The notes: generated by a model not told the origin, from the letters alone. A stretch of DNA of 64,000 nucleotides from Streptomyces sp. AP-93 (GCF_022808175.1 NZ_JALGBX010000019.1:145072-209071), one strand, 5' to 3'. Shown: positions 17,094 through 25,945, numbered from the stretch's first letter. A program made the numbers and translations.

Positions 17094-18248
17094 ATGAAGG
17101 TCAGCTCAGGGGAGCTCAACCGCTCCACGCTCGCACGGCAGTTGCTGCTGCGGCGCGAGGTGATGGGCGTCGGTGACGCGGTGCGCCGGGTGGTCGCCCT
17201 GCAGGCGCAGCACGCGGCCTCGCCGTACCTCGCGCTGTGGAACCGGCTCTCCGGCTTCGACCCGGCGGACCTCGACGCCGCCTTCACGGGGCGCGAGGTC
17301 GTCAAGTCGACCTTGATGCGGCTGACCCTGCACGCCGTTCACGCGCAGGACTACCCGCCCTTCCGGGAGGCCGTGCAGCCGTCCGTACGGGCCGCAAGGC
17401 TCGGGACCCGCTTCACGGACTCCGGGCTGACGGCCGAGGACGCCGACGTCCTGGTGCCGGAGCTGCTGGACTTCGCCGACCGGCCCCGTACGACGGCGGA
17501 GTGCGAGGCCTGGCTCGGACACCGGCTGGGCGCGGCGCCGCAGCCCGGAGCGTGGTGGGGGCTGAGGCAGTACGCGCCGCTGCTGCACGCGCCCACCGCC
17601 GCGCCGTGGTCGTTCGGGGAGCGTCCGTCGTACGTATCGCCCCCGCGCCCGCCGCGCACGGTACCGGCGGACCCGGAGGCGGCGGAGGAATCCCTGCGGA
17701 CGCTGGTCCTGCGCTACCTGGAGGGGTTCGGGCCGGCGTCGGCGGCGGACGTGGCGCAGTTCTCCCTGGTCCAGCGGGCCAGGGTCCGCCGGGCGCTGCG
17801 GGCGCTGGAGCTCGCCGGGAGGCTCGACCGGCTGGTGGGGCCGGACGGCGAGGAGCTGTTCGACGTCCAGGGCGCACCGCGTCCGCAGGAGGACACGCCG
17901 GCGCCGCCCCGTCTGATGGCCATGTGGGACAGCGTGCTGCTCGCGTACGCCGACCGGAGCCGCGTCGTTCCGCCGCAGTACCGAAAGCTCGTCGCGCGGA
18001 TGAACGGCGACACCCTGGCGACCCTGCTGGTCGACGGCCACGTCGCGGGGGTGTGGCGCCCGGCCGGCGCCGGCGGCGGGATCGAGGCGACCGCCTTCCA
18101 TCCCCTCCGGGAGGAGGTCTGGGAGGCGCTCGCCGACGAGGCCCGGGCGCTGACGGCCTTCCTGGCCGACCGCGAACCGGAGGTCTACCGGCGGTACGGC
18201 CACTGGTGGAGCAAACTGCCGACCGCCGAGACCCGGCTGCTCGTCTGA
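17094..18248 (+). CDS. Winged-helix DNA-binding protein of the HTH_42 family (AlkZ/YcaQ-related)
   Basis: A 384-residue soluble protein with RQLLLRREVMGVGDAVRRVVALQAQ at its start, matching the HTH_42 family that includes the interstrand-crosslink glycosylases AlkZ and YcaQ. The QxQ pattern (LQAQH) seen here is the catalytic motif described for AlkZ-type enzymes, whereas YcaQ has QxD. Helical winged-helix blocks follow, and the C-terminus holds VLLAYADRSRVVP, also typical. It may excise alkylated bases or crosslinks, but many family members in Streptomyces are uncharacterised. It stands alone. Confidence 0.75.
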   Translation: MKVSSGELNRSTLARQLLLRREVMGVGDAVRRVVALQAQHAASPYLALWNRLSGFDPADLDAAFTGREVVKSTLMRLTLHAVHAQDYPPFREAVQPSVRAARLGTRFTDSGLTAEDADVLVPELLDFADRPRTTAECEAWLGHRLGAAPQPGAWWGLRQYAPLLHAPTAAPWSFGERPSYVSPPRPPRTVPADPEAAEESLRTLVLRYLEGFGPASAADVAQFSLVQRARVRRALRALELAGRLDRLVGPDGEELFDVQGAPRPQEDTPAPPRLMAMWDSVLLAYADRSRVVPPQYRKLVARMNGDTLATLLVDGHVAGVWRPAGAGGGIEATAFHPLREEVWEALADEARALTAFLADREPEVYRRYGHWWSKLPTAETRLLV

Positions 18249-18258
18249 GCCGTGGGGC

Positions 18259-18284
18259 CGGGACCGGAGGGGGGTCCCGGTCCC
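18259..18284 (+). terminator. Hairpin after the HTH_42 gene
   Basis: An inverted repeat just past the stop (arm GGGACCGG at 18260-18267, CCGGTCCC at 18277-18284) can form a stable stem; no T-run follows. It sits between two converging genes. Confidence 0.5.
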
Positions 18285-18399
18285 ACCCGCCCCACCCGCG
18301 CAGGTCAGAAGAAAGGCTCTGACCTGTGGAAAACGACGGTCACGGACTGCGGGCGGGTGTAGACCAGCCGGCCCCGTTCCAGGACGGGTCCGGATCAGC

Positions 18400-18933
18400 T
18401 CACCGTGCGGTCTTCGAACCGAGTTCGCCGGGCTTCTTCGGGACCCACGGGTGCACGGCGGTGGCCTCCTCGGCGGCAGGCTCATCCATGGTCACGCGCC
18501 AGACGTCCTTGCCGTCCACACTGGTGGCCCGGACCTGGATCTGCTTGATCTGGCCGGTCTCGTGCAGATAGAGCACGACCTCCTGTCGCAGCGAGCCCTC
18601 GTCGTAGAACTCCGCGGTCACCTTGCCCCGGGCTCCCTTGCCGAATGCCGCGATCCAGTTCTCGGCAGTCTTCTCGGGGACGCCCTTGTCCTCCTTGTCG
18701 GCCACCAGCGACGCCAGCTCGCCGACCTTGCCGTCGGCGATGCGCCACACCACCTGCTGGGTGATGCCCAAGGATCCCGTGGACGGGTATCCGACCACGG
18801 CGAGCGGCACGTGGCTGCCGTAGTCACCGGCATACGCCACGTCTTCGGCATCGTAGGCCGAGGAGCAGGCGGTCAGCATGCCGACTGCCATCGCGGAGAA
18901 GGCCACGGCCCGCAAGGCCGGTCCCGGCCTCAA
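18400..18933 (-). CDS. Putative lipoprotein, unknown function
   Basis: A 177-residue protein if read from a TTG at 18933. The N-terminus then has Arg residues, a short hydrophobic core and a lipobox-like LTAC at about residues 20-23, so it would be a membrane-anchored lipoprotein. The mature part (LGITQQVVWRIADGKV, then GKVTAEFYDEGSLRQEVVLYL) has no motif I recognise. The frame is open further upstream, but that DNA is an amidase remnant in another frame, so the long form is unlikely. The next start inside is an ATG within the hydrophobic core. Confidence 0.55.
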   Translation of the reverse strand: MRPGPALRAVAFSAMAVGMLTACSSAYDAEDVAYAGDYGSHVPLAVVGYPSTGSLGITQQVVWRIADGKVGELASLVADKEDKGVPEKTAENWIAAFGKGARGKVTAEFYDEGSLRQEVVLYLHETGQIKQIQVRATSVDGKDVWRVTMDEPAAEEATAVHPWVPKKPGELGSKTAR

Positions 18934-19160
18934 CGAGACCTCGGCCGAAGCGCGCCGACCTCGACGATCGGATGATTGTTGCCGGTCACGACCGCCGCGT
19001 GGTTGTACACACCGTTGTCCTTCTTTCAGCTGAAGAACAGGACGTCTCCAGGACGAAGATTGTACGACCGGTTGACGTAGCCGGACCGGCGGTAGTTGAG
19101 CATGTGCACGAACAGGTTCTGGGCCGCTGACCAGGTGTGGCTGTTCTTCTTCCACACTCC
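18930..19160 (-). pseudogene. Remnant of a secreted amidase-domain (Amidase_6) gene with a premature TGA
   Basis: Read on the minus strand, the sequence gives TWSAAQNLFVHMLNYR, then NLRPGDVLFFS, a TGA at 19026-19028, and in the same frame KKDNGVYNHAAVVTGNNH. This is the C-terminal part of the putative amidase domain found in many Streptomyces secreted proteins, where a Trp normally stands at the stop (FFxWKKD). The TGA is one base from TGG. The N-terminal part is missing: the frame loses likeness above about 19160, and the M20 peptidase gene begins at 19211. The 3' end runs into the lipoprotein gene. Confidence 0.65.
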
Positions 19161-19210
19161 CACGGCGGCGTGCCGCGGAGATCGGAAGGGTCTCCTCCTG
19201 CGCCGCATGC

Positions 19211-20545
19211 TCAGGTGGCGAGTCTGACGACGGCGTCGAGCAGGCATTTCCCGCCGAACACCACGTCGCTCACCCGGGCATGCTCGTCGACTCCATGGAT
19301 CAACCGCATGATGTCGGTGTCGCTCGCCGACGGGAAGAATCCGATGACCTTCGTTTCAGGGAACGCACGGGCGTCCGTGGAAGCGGAGTTGATGTACGGA
19401 AGGACGCGCGCGCCGGCCTCCTGGCCCGCCACCACAAGGTCCAGCACGCCCAGGAGTTCTGGATCGTCATGCACCCCAGCACTCACGCGCCCCTGGAGCA
19501 GGCTGACTTCGACTCCGCCGCCTACCGCCTCCTGCACCTGGGCTGCCCATTCCTCGGGGCGTTCGCCGGGCAGCAGACGCCCGTCGAGGACGACGGATGC
19601 CTCGGTCGGTACGACGTTCAGGCGCCGCCCGCCGGACAGCAGGGTCGGGGTCGCCGTGTTGTGCAGCCCGGCGACGACGAACTCACGCAGGAGGGGGTCG
19701 ATGGGCAGGCTGCGGGCGCCTTCCCAGGTCGGCTCCTCCGCCAGGCGTCGGATTCCCTCTCCCACGTCGCCCGGGTGAAGTTCCGCCAGTGTGTGGAGCA
19801 TCCGGCGTGAGGTGGGCTGCAGAATCGACGGGGCCGCGAAGTCCCGGAGCCGCACCAGGGCTTCGGCCAGGCTGAAGACCGCCGCATCAGGACGGGGGAG
19901 GGAAGCGTGGCCGCCTTCGCCAGTCGCGGTGATCCGCATCCTGGCGCTGCCCTTCTCCGCGACCTGCACCGTGTAGACGGGGCCACCGGGTGTGAGGAAG
20001 CGCTGTCCGCCGCCCTCGTTGAACGCCACCTCCGCCTCCACGAGCGACCGGTGGTGCTCCCACAGCCAGTAGGCCCCCAGTCTGCTCCCCGCTTCCTCGT
20101 CGGCCGTGACGATCATCAGTACGTCACGGCGCAGCGGCACCCGGTGCGCTGCCAGCAGTTGCATGATGAGCAGGCTCGCTGCGATCTGCCCCTTCATGTC
20201 CAGCGAGCCCCGGCCCCAGACGCGGCCGTCCGCCACTTCACCCGAGAAGGGGGGCCGGCTCCAGTTCTCGGCCTGGGCGCCCACCACGTCCGCGTGCCCG
20301 AGCAGCATCAGCGGCGGCTCGTCGCCCGAGCCCGGCAGCCGGGCGACCACGTTGGCCCGCCCCGGCTCGGACTCCAGCACGGTGTGCCGGATCCCGCAGC
20401 GGTGCAGTTCCCGGGAGAGGTACCGGGCGACCGCAATCTCGTTCCCGGGAGGGTTGGAGGTGTCCAGGCGTACGAGGTTCGAGAGGTGGCCGACCAGATG
20501 CTCCTCCTCATCGGCCCACTCGAAGGGCAGCTCGAAGGGCGCCAT
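19211..20545 (-). CDS. M20 family metallopeptidase / amidohydrolase
   Basis: A 444-residue cytosolic zinc hydrolase of the M20 (ArgE/DapE/carboxypeptidase) family. The metal-binding blocks are LLGHADVV (His), RGSLDMKG (Asp), TADEEAGS (catalytic Glu-Glu) and, near the C-terminus, HGVDEHARVSD. A dimerisation domain lies between (GEGGHASLPRP). Typical substrates are N-acyl or peptide bonds; the exact one is unknown. The ATG at 20545 follows GAAGAGGAG; a GTG directly upstream is also possible. It reads away from an MBL-fold pseudogene. Confidence 0.88.
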   Translation of the reverse strand: MAPFELPFEWADEEEHLVGHLSNLVRLDTSNPPGNEIAVARYLSRELHRCGIRHTVLESEPGRANVVARLPGSGDEPPLMLLGHADVVGAQAENWSRPPFSGEVADGRVWGRGSLDMKGQIAASLLIMQLLAAHRVPLRRDVLMIVTADEEAGSRLGAYWLWEHHRSLVEAEVAFNEGGGQRFLTPGGPVYTVQVAEKGSARMRITATGEGGHASLPRPDAAVFSLAEALVRLRDFAAPSILQPTSRRMLHTLAELHPGDVGEGIRRLAEEPTWEGARSLPIDPLLREFVVAGLHNTATPTLLSGGRRLNVVPTEASVVLDGRLLPGERPEEWAAQVQEAVGGGVEVSLLQGRVSAGVHDDPELLGVLDLVVAGQEAGARVLPYINSASTDARAFPETKVIGFFPSASDTDIMRLIHGVDEHARVSDVVFGGKCLLDAVVRLAT

Positions 20546-20548
20546 CAC

Positions 20549-20797
20549 TCCTCTTCCCCGCCGGGCACGCCACTGCCCTGTACGCCACCCTCCGAGGGTT
20601 CCGTCGCGGGGGCCTGTGGATCACGGTCCGCGGCCTGTTCGAAGTGGGCATGGGGAAGGCTCGGGGTCTCACTTGTCACAGCACGCCTAACTGCTCGCAC
20701 GACGTGCTCACGCCGTGGAGGGACGGGGGTAAGGACGGGAAGAGGGGGGCGCCAACGGGGTGACGGCGGCGCGCAAGCGTCGAGGGCTCTCTATCTA
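20549..20797. other. Intergenic region between the M20 peptidase and the MBL-fold pseudogene
   Basis: A divergent gap that should hold the promoter of the M20 gene on the minus strand. No convincing -10/-35 pair was seen for that gene, and no structured element was recognised. Confidence 0.35.
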
Positions 20798-20844
20798 TTG
20801 CGTAATTCTTGCGAGCGTCAATATAGTTCGATCAGCGATCGAAC
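20798..20844 (+). promoter_or_regulatory. Sigma-70-like promoter with overlapping palindromic operator
   Basis: A -35 box TTGCGT (20798-20803) and a -10 box TATAGT (20822-20827) are 18 bp apart. A perfect 7-bp inverted repeat, GTTCGAT-N5-ATCGAAC (20826-20844), starts within the -10 box, and GGAGG follows 2 bp later. A repressor bound there would block transcription of the downstream MBL gene, as with TetR-type regulators. No regulator gene lies next to it. Confidence 0.6.
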
Positions 20845-20855
20845 CGGAGGCTCGA

Positions 20856-21484
20856 ATGGCGCTGTGGCGCATCGGTACGACGACGATTCGCAAGGTGCTG
20901 GAGGCGGAAGTGACCGTTTCCCCCACGGTGGCCTTGCGGACGGACGACACCGCGCTCCTGAAGAGGTATCCGTGGCCCGGTCCCGATTACAGCAGGGCGG
21001 ACGGCTCCTTCGTGATCTCGGTGCGTCCGGCGAAACCGGCGTCGGTCTCGAGGACACGATGTGGCCGCTCATCGGCGAGGGTCTCGTCGACCTCGTCGCA
21101 ACCGACCATCAGGTGTGCGACGGCGTGCGCCTGGAAGCCGCTCCCGGGCACACCCCCGGTCAGGTCGCCGGCGTGGTGGAATCCGGGGAGGAACGCGCGG
21201 TGATCACCGGCGACCTGGTACACCACCCCGTGCAGTTCATCGAACCCGACGTACCCAGCCTCGCCGACGCCGACGCCACGGTGGCCGCGGCGACCCGACG
21301 GGCATTCGTCACACGGTACGCGGACACCGGAACGCTCGTCATCGGCACGCACTTCCCCGCCCCCACGGCCGGCCTCCTCCGGCGCGGCGGCGACGGGGCC
21401 GTGCGGTTCGTCGCGGACCACCGGCGCCGAGGCGTGGACTTCCGGCAGCCGTTCCTCCTGGACCCGGCAGAAAGGCAACCGTGA
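20856..21484 (+). pseudogene. MBL-fold metallo-hydrolase, inactivated by internal deletion and frameshift
   Basis: The N-terminus (from the ATG at 20856, WRIGTTTIRKVLEAEVTV to DGSFVISV) and the C-terminus (GVGLEDTMWPLIGEGLVDLVATDH to VITGDLVHHPVQF and GTHFPAPTAGLL) belong to one metallo-beta-lactamase-fold hydrolase but lie in different frames. The join is near 21030. The middle, which should hold the HxHxDH zinc motif, is absent, so the protein cannot be active. The promoter and ribosome-binding site are intact. The stop overlaps the next gene start (GTGA), so transcription through the remnant may still serve the methyltransferase. Confidence 0.78.
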
Positions 21485-22272
21485 GCCGAGAATCCGTACG
21501 CGCCCCCGGTGGGCGTGGAGCCGGCGTGCCCAACGACTTCGAGACGCGCGTCAAGGAAGCCCGGCAGGCCAGCATGACGGGCTGGGACTTCAGTTGGCTG
21601 AAGGGTCGGGCGGACGGTGAGGGCCCTTCCTGGGATTACGGGCAGCACGCCCGTGCCCTGCTCCCGCGTGCTCGAAGCCTCCTGGACATCGACACCGGCG
21701 GTGGTGAACTCCTGTCCTCGCTCGCTCCGTTGCCGCCGCGTACCGTGGCCACCGAAAACTGGGCGCCCAACCTCCCACTGGCCCGGCAGCGCCTCTCCCC
21801 GCTGGGAGTGGAGGTCCACCGGGCGGCGGGCTCGAACCTGCCCCCCGGACACTTCGACCTGATCTTCAACCGGCACGGATTGCTGGATGCGGCAGGCATC
21901 CGCGCCGCACTCGCGCCGGGCGGTCGGCTCCTCACTCAGCAGGTGGGCAGCCGCAACCAGCTGGAGCTGAACGAAACCCTCGGGATCTCCTCACCGGTCG
22001 ATTCCGACAGCTGGACCCTGGCCGTCGCCGTACAGGCGCTGGAAGGCGCCGGTCTTCACGTGACCACGGCGCGAGAGGAGATGAGCCCCTACACCTTCCG
22101 GGACATCGGAGCAGTGATCTTCCAACTGCGGGCCATCCCCTGGCAGTTCCCCGGATTCGAGGCGTCCGAGCACGAACGCGCTCTGCGTCAACTCGATCAG
22201 CACATCAGGATCACGGGCGGATTCACCGCGCACGATCACCGGTTCTTGATCGAAGCACAAGCGCGAAGTTGA
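21481..22272 (+). CDS. SAM-dependent methyltransferase
   Basis: A 263-residue class I methyltransferase. Motif I is LLDIDTGGGELLSSL, followed by TENWAPNL (acidic end of beta 2), FDLIFNRHG (motif IV region) and LAPGGRLLTQQVG. It resembles the Streptomyces methyltransferases whose product begins with a DFSWL-type helix. The GTG at 21481 overlaps the stop of the MBL pseudogene, so it was the second gene of that operon. The frame is open upstream, but only as a shadow of the MBL gene. The substrate is unknown. Confidence 0.82.
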   Translation: MSRESVRAPGGRGAGVPNDFETRVKEARQASMTGWDFSWLKGRADGEGPSWDYGQHARALLPRARSLLDIDTGGGELLSSLAPLPPRTVATENWAPNLPLARQRLSPLGVEVHRAAGSNLPPGHFDLIFNRHGLLDAAGIRAALAPGGRLLTQQVGSRNQLELNETLGISSPVDSDSWTLAVAVQALEGAGLHVTTAREEMSPYTFRDIGAVIFQLRAIPWQFPGFEASEHERALRQLDQHIRITGGFTAHDHRFLIEAQARS

Positions 22273-22275
22273 AGG

Positions 22276-23454
22276 TCAGGTGATCGACGATGGACGTCGT
22301 CGATCGATGAGGATCATCGCCACGTCGTCCGTCAAGAGGCCCTCGGTATGGCGGATCAGTGCCTCGTGCAGCTCGTCCAGGAACTCCTGTGGGGAAGTGT
22401 CCGCGGGTATCTGCTCCATGGCCTGCGCCAGAGGGAAGAAGTCGTTGGCGCGGTTGCGGGCTTCGATGACGCCGTCGGTGTAGAGCAGCAGCCGGTCGCC
22501 GGGCAGGAACGGGTAGCTCTCGGGTGTGGCGGGAGGGCCGTTGACGAGGTCTTCGAGACCGAGCGGCGGCATGGGCGAGGCGGGCAGCAGGGCCTGAACT
22601 TTGCCCTGGTGCAGGGCCAGAGGAGGCGGATGGCCGCGGTTGACCAGGTCCACCACCTGTTCGTCCGGCACCTGGGCGATGAGCGCGGTGGTGAATCCCT
22701 CCAGGAGGACTTCGGGAAGTTCTGCCTGCGAGTAGGTGCCCGGTACGGCGGCTTCTCGCCGCAGCGCGGCCGCGCAATGGTTCATGACCTCCTGCAGTTC
22801 GTCCTCGTAGTGCACAGCCTCCCGGAACGCGCCCAATGCCACCGCGACCGCGCGTATGGCGGACAGCCCTTTCCCCCGGACGTCCCCCACGATCAGCCGG
22901 ACGCCGTAGCGCGTCTGTACGGCCTCGTACAGATCTCCGCCCACCAGTGCGCCTGTCCCGGCCGCGAGGCACATGCTGGCTGCCCGCACCGGGCCCAGGA
23001 GCTCGGGGACGGGTCGCAGGACGACCTCCTGAGCCGCCACTGCGATCCGGCGGACCTGGTCGAGTTCGCTCTGCCGGCGCGCGCGGACGGCCTTACTCAG
23101 GGTGACACTGGCCACGGACACCACGATGATCCCCAAGAAGTTGCCGATGATCAGCTGGGTCTGGGTTCCCCACGACTGGTTGTAGGTCGCGGAGGTCGCG
23201 TTCACACTCGCGGCGAGGGCTGCCGCGGACAGCGTGCCCACGGGGCCCATCGTCAGCGCGGCCAGCGCCGGCGTCGTGGTCAGGACGGGACCGGTGACCA
23301 GATCGTGTGCGGGCGAGAGCTCGATGCCCAGCACGCCCAGCGCGATCGCGAAGGGCGCACACTGGGCCAGTGTGAACAGGAGCGCGCCGTGACCGCCCAC
23401 TCCCGTTCGATGGAACGGTCCTGGCCGAGCGGGCGGGCGAGGATGTGACCCCAT
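22276..23454 (-). CDS. Membrane-anchored PP2C/SpoIIE-type phosphatase
   Basis: A 392-residue protein with three or four hydrophobic segments in the first 135 residues, a short charged linker, and a C-terminal SpoIIE phosphatase domain. The metal-binding motifs are GGDLYEAV, GDVRGKGLSA, RGHPPPLAL and LYTDGVIEARN, with TDDVAMILI at the end. Such proteins dephosphorylate anti-anti-sigma factors in Streptomyces stress signalling. No sensor domain (PAS or GAF) is present, so input may come through the membrane part. It converges with the methyltransferase with 3 bp between stops. Confidence 0.9.
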   Translation of the reverse strand: MGSHPRPPARPGPFHRTGVGGHGALLFTLAQCAPFAIALGVLGIELSPAHDLVTGPVLTTTPALAALTMGPVGTLSAAALAASVNATSATYNQSWGTQTQLIIGNFLGIIVVSVASVTLSKAVRARRQSELDQVRRIAVAAQEVVLRPVPELLGPVRAASMCLAAGTGALVGGDLYEAVQTRYGVRLIVGDVRGKGLSAIRAVAVALGAFREAVHYEDELQEVMNHCAAALRREAAVPGTYSQAELPEVLLEGFTTALIAQVPDEQVVDLVNRGHPPPLALHQGKVQALLPASPMPPLGLEDLVNGPPATPESYPFLPGDRLLLYTDGVIEARNRANDFFPLAQAMEQIPADTSPQEFLDELHEALIRHTEGLLTDDVAMILIDRRRPSSIT

Positions 23455-23647
23455 GGGACCAGCCTGCCTCGCGGAAGCCGTTACGGCCTCCCGACTGCTT
23501 TCTCCCTGTGCATGCCGCCCTGTGCATGCCGCGCAAATCGTCGGTGTGACGGGTCATGTGAAGAGCTCCCGCCCCTCCTGTCCTATTCCCCCCGGGAGGG
23601 TGGTGAAGATCACGGTCCGTAAGGCCCTGGCTACGGTCGCGTAGGTC

Positions 23648-24532
23648 ATGATCCGCGGTGAAGTATGGGCTCCCGTGGCAGCGACGACGACATCCAAGAC
23701 CAAGACCATTGGCTCGTACGCGGCGCTCGGGGACAGCTTCACCGAGGGCGTGGGGGACCCGGGACCGGGGGACACCTTCCTCGGCTGGGCGGACCGGCTG
23801 GCCGTCCTCCTGGCCGACCGGCGCGAGGAGGGGCACGAGGAATCCGGCGACTCCGGCGACTCCGGCGACTCCAGTGACTCCGGCGAGTACGCCGGTTCCG
23901 GCGGCTTCCGCTACGCGAACCTGGCCGTACGGGGCCGGCTGCTGGACCAGATCGTGGCCGAGCAGGTCCCCCGGGCCAAGGAGCTCGCACCGGACCTGGT
24001 GACCTTCTGTGCGGGCGGCAACGACATCATCCGGCCCGGCAGCGATCCGGACGACGTGGCGCAGCGGTACGAGGCGGCCGTGCGCGACCTCGCCGGATCC
24101 GTCGGCCTGGTCGTGATCACCACCGGCTTCGACACGCGCGACGTGCCGGTCCTGAAGCACATGCGGGGCAAGATCGCGACGTTCAGCGCGCACGTCCGGT
24201 CGATCGCCGACCGGTACGAGTGCCCCGTACTCGACCTCTGGTCGCTGAAGTCCGTACAGGACCGGCGGGCCTGGGACGACGACCGGCTGCACCTCTCGCC
24301 CGAGGGGCACACCCGGGTCGCCCTGCGCGCCGCCCAGGTGCTCGGCCTCGACACGCCGGCCGACCCGGACCAGCCCTGGCCGCCGATGCGCCCGCGCGGA
24401 TCGGTGGACACCACCCGCGACAACATCCACTGGGCGCGCGAGCACCTGGTGCCGTGGATCGGCCGGCGGCTGCGCGGGGAGTCGTCCGGGGACCACGTGG
24501 AGGCGAAGCGGCCGGATCTGCTGCCGCTGTAG
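23648..24532 (+). CDS. SGNH/GDSL family hydrolase
   Basis: A 294-residue esterase/lipase-fold protein. Block I is ALGDSFTEG (catalytic Ser), block III is FCAGGNDI, and block V is DDRLHLSPEGH (catalytic Asp and His). No signal peptide is seen, so it is probably cytosolic. An acidic Ser-rich insert of GDS/SDS triplets (SGDSGDSGDSSDSGE) comes from a 9-bp repeat near 23848-23890 and probably varies between strains. The start may be the ATG at 23648 or a GTG at 23675; neither has a strong ribosome-binding site. Confidence 0.88.
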   Translation: MIRGEVWAPVAATTTSKTKTIGSYAALGDSFTEGVGDPGPGDTFLGWADRLAVLLADRREEGHEESGDSGDSGDSSDSGEYAGSGGFRYANLAVRGRLLDQIVAEQVPRAKELAPDLVTFCAGGNDIIRPGSDPDDVAQRYEAAVRDLAGSVGLVVITTGFDTRDVPVLKHMRGKIATFSAHVRSIADRYECPVLDLWSLKSVQDRRAWDDDRLHLSPEGHTRVALRAAQVLGLDTPADPDQPWPPMRPRGSVDTTRDNIHWAREHLVPWIGRRLRGESSGDHVEAKRPDLLPL

Positions 24533-24666
24533 GGACAGTGTGGGGGAGGGCGGGGAGGGAGCCGGGCGCGTTCGCAGGTGCGTAGCGGAATCCTTGGGGA
24601 GTGTCACGCGTTGGGATGGTGGTAATCATGAGAACGCCCTGCCCGCACCCCCACACTGGAGGCGCC

Positions 24667-25866
24667 TTGACCGGCTCCCGTCCCTTGCGTCCACGGCTGC
24701 GTGCACTGCGGCCCGAAGCCTTCGGCGCGGACCCGTCCGGTGCCCGGCTGGAGCGGATCCGGCGTTCGCCGAACTTCGCCGACGGAGTGTTCCAGAACCC
24801 GGCCGGGACCCGTACCAGACCCTCCGGGTCCATGGCGGAGTTCGCCAAGATCTACTTCCACAAGGAGCAGCGACTCCGGCGTAGCCCCGGCGCGCCCATC
24901 CCGGTCTACCCGACGACCCTCGCGGAGCTGTCGAAGCCGCCGGTCAGCGGCCTGCGGCTGACCTGGATGGGCCACTCCAGCGTGCTCGCCGAGATCGACG
25001 GGCGCCGGGTCCTCTTCGACCCGGTCTGGGGCGAGCGGTGCTCCCCCTTCCCCTTCGCCGGGCCCAAGCGCCTGCACCCGGTGCCCGTACCGCTGGCCTC
25101 GCTCGGCGAGGTGGACGTGGTGGTGATCTCGCACGACCACTACGACCACCTCGACCTGCCGACCATCAAGGCCCTGGCCGGTACGGACACGGTCTTCGCC
25201 GTCCCGCTGGGCGTGGGCGCGCACCTGGAGCGCTGGGGAGTCCCGGCCGACCGGCTGCGCGAGCTCGACTGGAACGAGACCACCAAGGTCGCCGGACTCT
25301 CGCTCACCGCCACCCCGGCCCAGCACTTCTGCGGCCGCGGCCTGCGCAACCAGCAGTTCACCCTGTGGGCGTCCTGGGTCGTCGAGGGCGACGAGCACCG
25401 GATCTACCACAGCGGGGACACCGGCTACTTCCCCGGCTTCAAGGAGATCGGCGCGGCGCACGGGCCCTTCGACGCCACGATGATCCAGATCGGGGCGTAC
25501 TCGGAGTTCTGGCAGGACATCCACATGACGCCCGAGGAGGGCGTACGCGCCCACCTCGACCTCCAGGGCGGCGTCCCGCACGGGACGATGCTGCCGATCC
25601 ACTGGGGCACCTTCAACCTGGCCCCGCACCCGTGGGACGAGCCCGGGGAAGGCACGGTGACCGCCGCGGCGGGGGCCGGGGCGGCGATCGCCCTGCCGGT
25701 CCCGGGGCAGCCCTTCGAGCCGGGTGCGCCCGACGCGCCGAGCGCGCCGTGGTGGCGGCCCTTCGTGGCCGCGGGCTCGCCCCCGCCGGTCACGGCAGTC
25801 CGCCCCGTCGCGGCCGTGCGGCCGGCGGCCGTGACCCGCGAGGAGCCGGAGGCGGTGGGCTCGTAG
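24667..25866 (+). CDS. MBL-fold metallo-hydrolase (UlaG / NAPE-PLD-like)
   Basis: A 399-residue protein with WMGHSSVL, the zinc-binding ISHDHYDHLDLP, an HF block, and HSGDTGYFPGF, as in the UlaG and NAPE-PLD branch of the metallo-beta-lactamase fold. The TTG at 24667 follows GGAGG at normal spacing; a GTG at 24601 and ATGs near 24616-24628 are alternatives. The last 65 residues are Ala/Pro-rich and look disordered. The substrate is not predictable from sequence. Confidence 0.82.
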   Translation: MTGSRPLRPRLRALRPEAFGADPSGARLERIRRSPNFADGVFQNPAGTRTRPSGSMAEFAKIYFHKEQRLRRSPGAPIPVYPTTLAELSKPPVSGLRLTWMGHSSVLAEIDGRRVLFDPVWGERCSPFPFAGPKRLHPVPVPLASLGEVDVVVISHDHYDHLDLPTIKALAGTDTVFAVPLGVGAHLERWGVPADRLRELDWNETTKVAGLSLTATPAQHFCGRGLRNQQFTLWASWVVEGDEHRIYHSGDTGYFPGFKEIGAAHGPFDATMIQIGAYSEFWQDIHMTPEEGVRAHLDLQGGVPHGTMLPIHWGTFNLAPHPWDEPGEGTVTAAAGAGAAIALPVPGQPFEPGAPDAPSAPWWRPFVAAGSPPPVTAVRPVAAVRPAAVTREEPEAVGS

Positions 25867-25880
25867 GCCCGGAACGTGAG

Positions 25881-25915
25881 GGAGCGGGACCGCCTGGGTG
25901 AGGAGGTCCCGCTCC
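25881..25915. terminator. Bidirectional hairpin between converging genes
   Basis: A perfect 11-bp inverted repeat (GGAGCGGGACC at 25881-25891 with GGTCCCGCTCC at 25905-25915) and a 13-nt loop, between the MBL gene and the converging secreted protein gene. Confidence 0.75.
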
Positions 25916-25945
25916 GTGCTGGTGCCGGGGGCGTCGCCGTGGGAG

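Noticed and set aside
23840..23890. Possible CRISPR-like repeat
   Set aside because: The 9-bp GDS/SDS repeat is in-frame coding sequence without spacers. No CRISPR array or cas gene was seen anywhere in the window.
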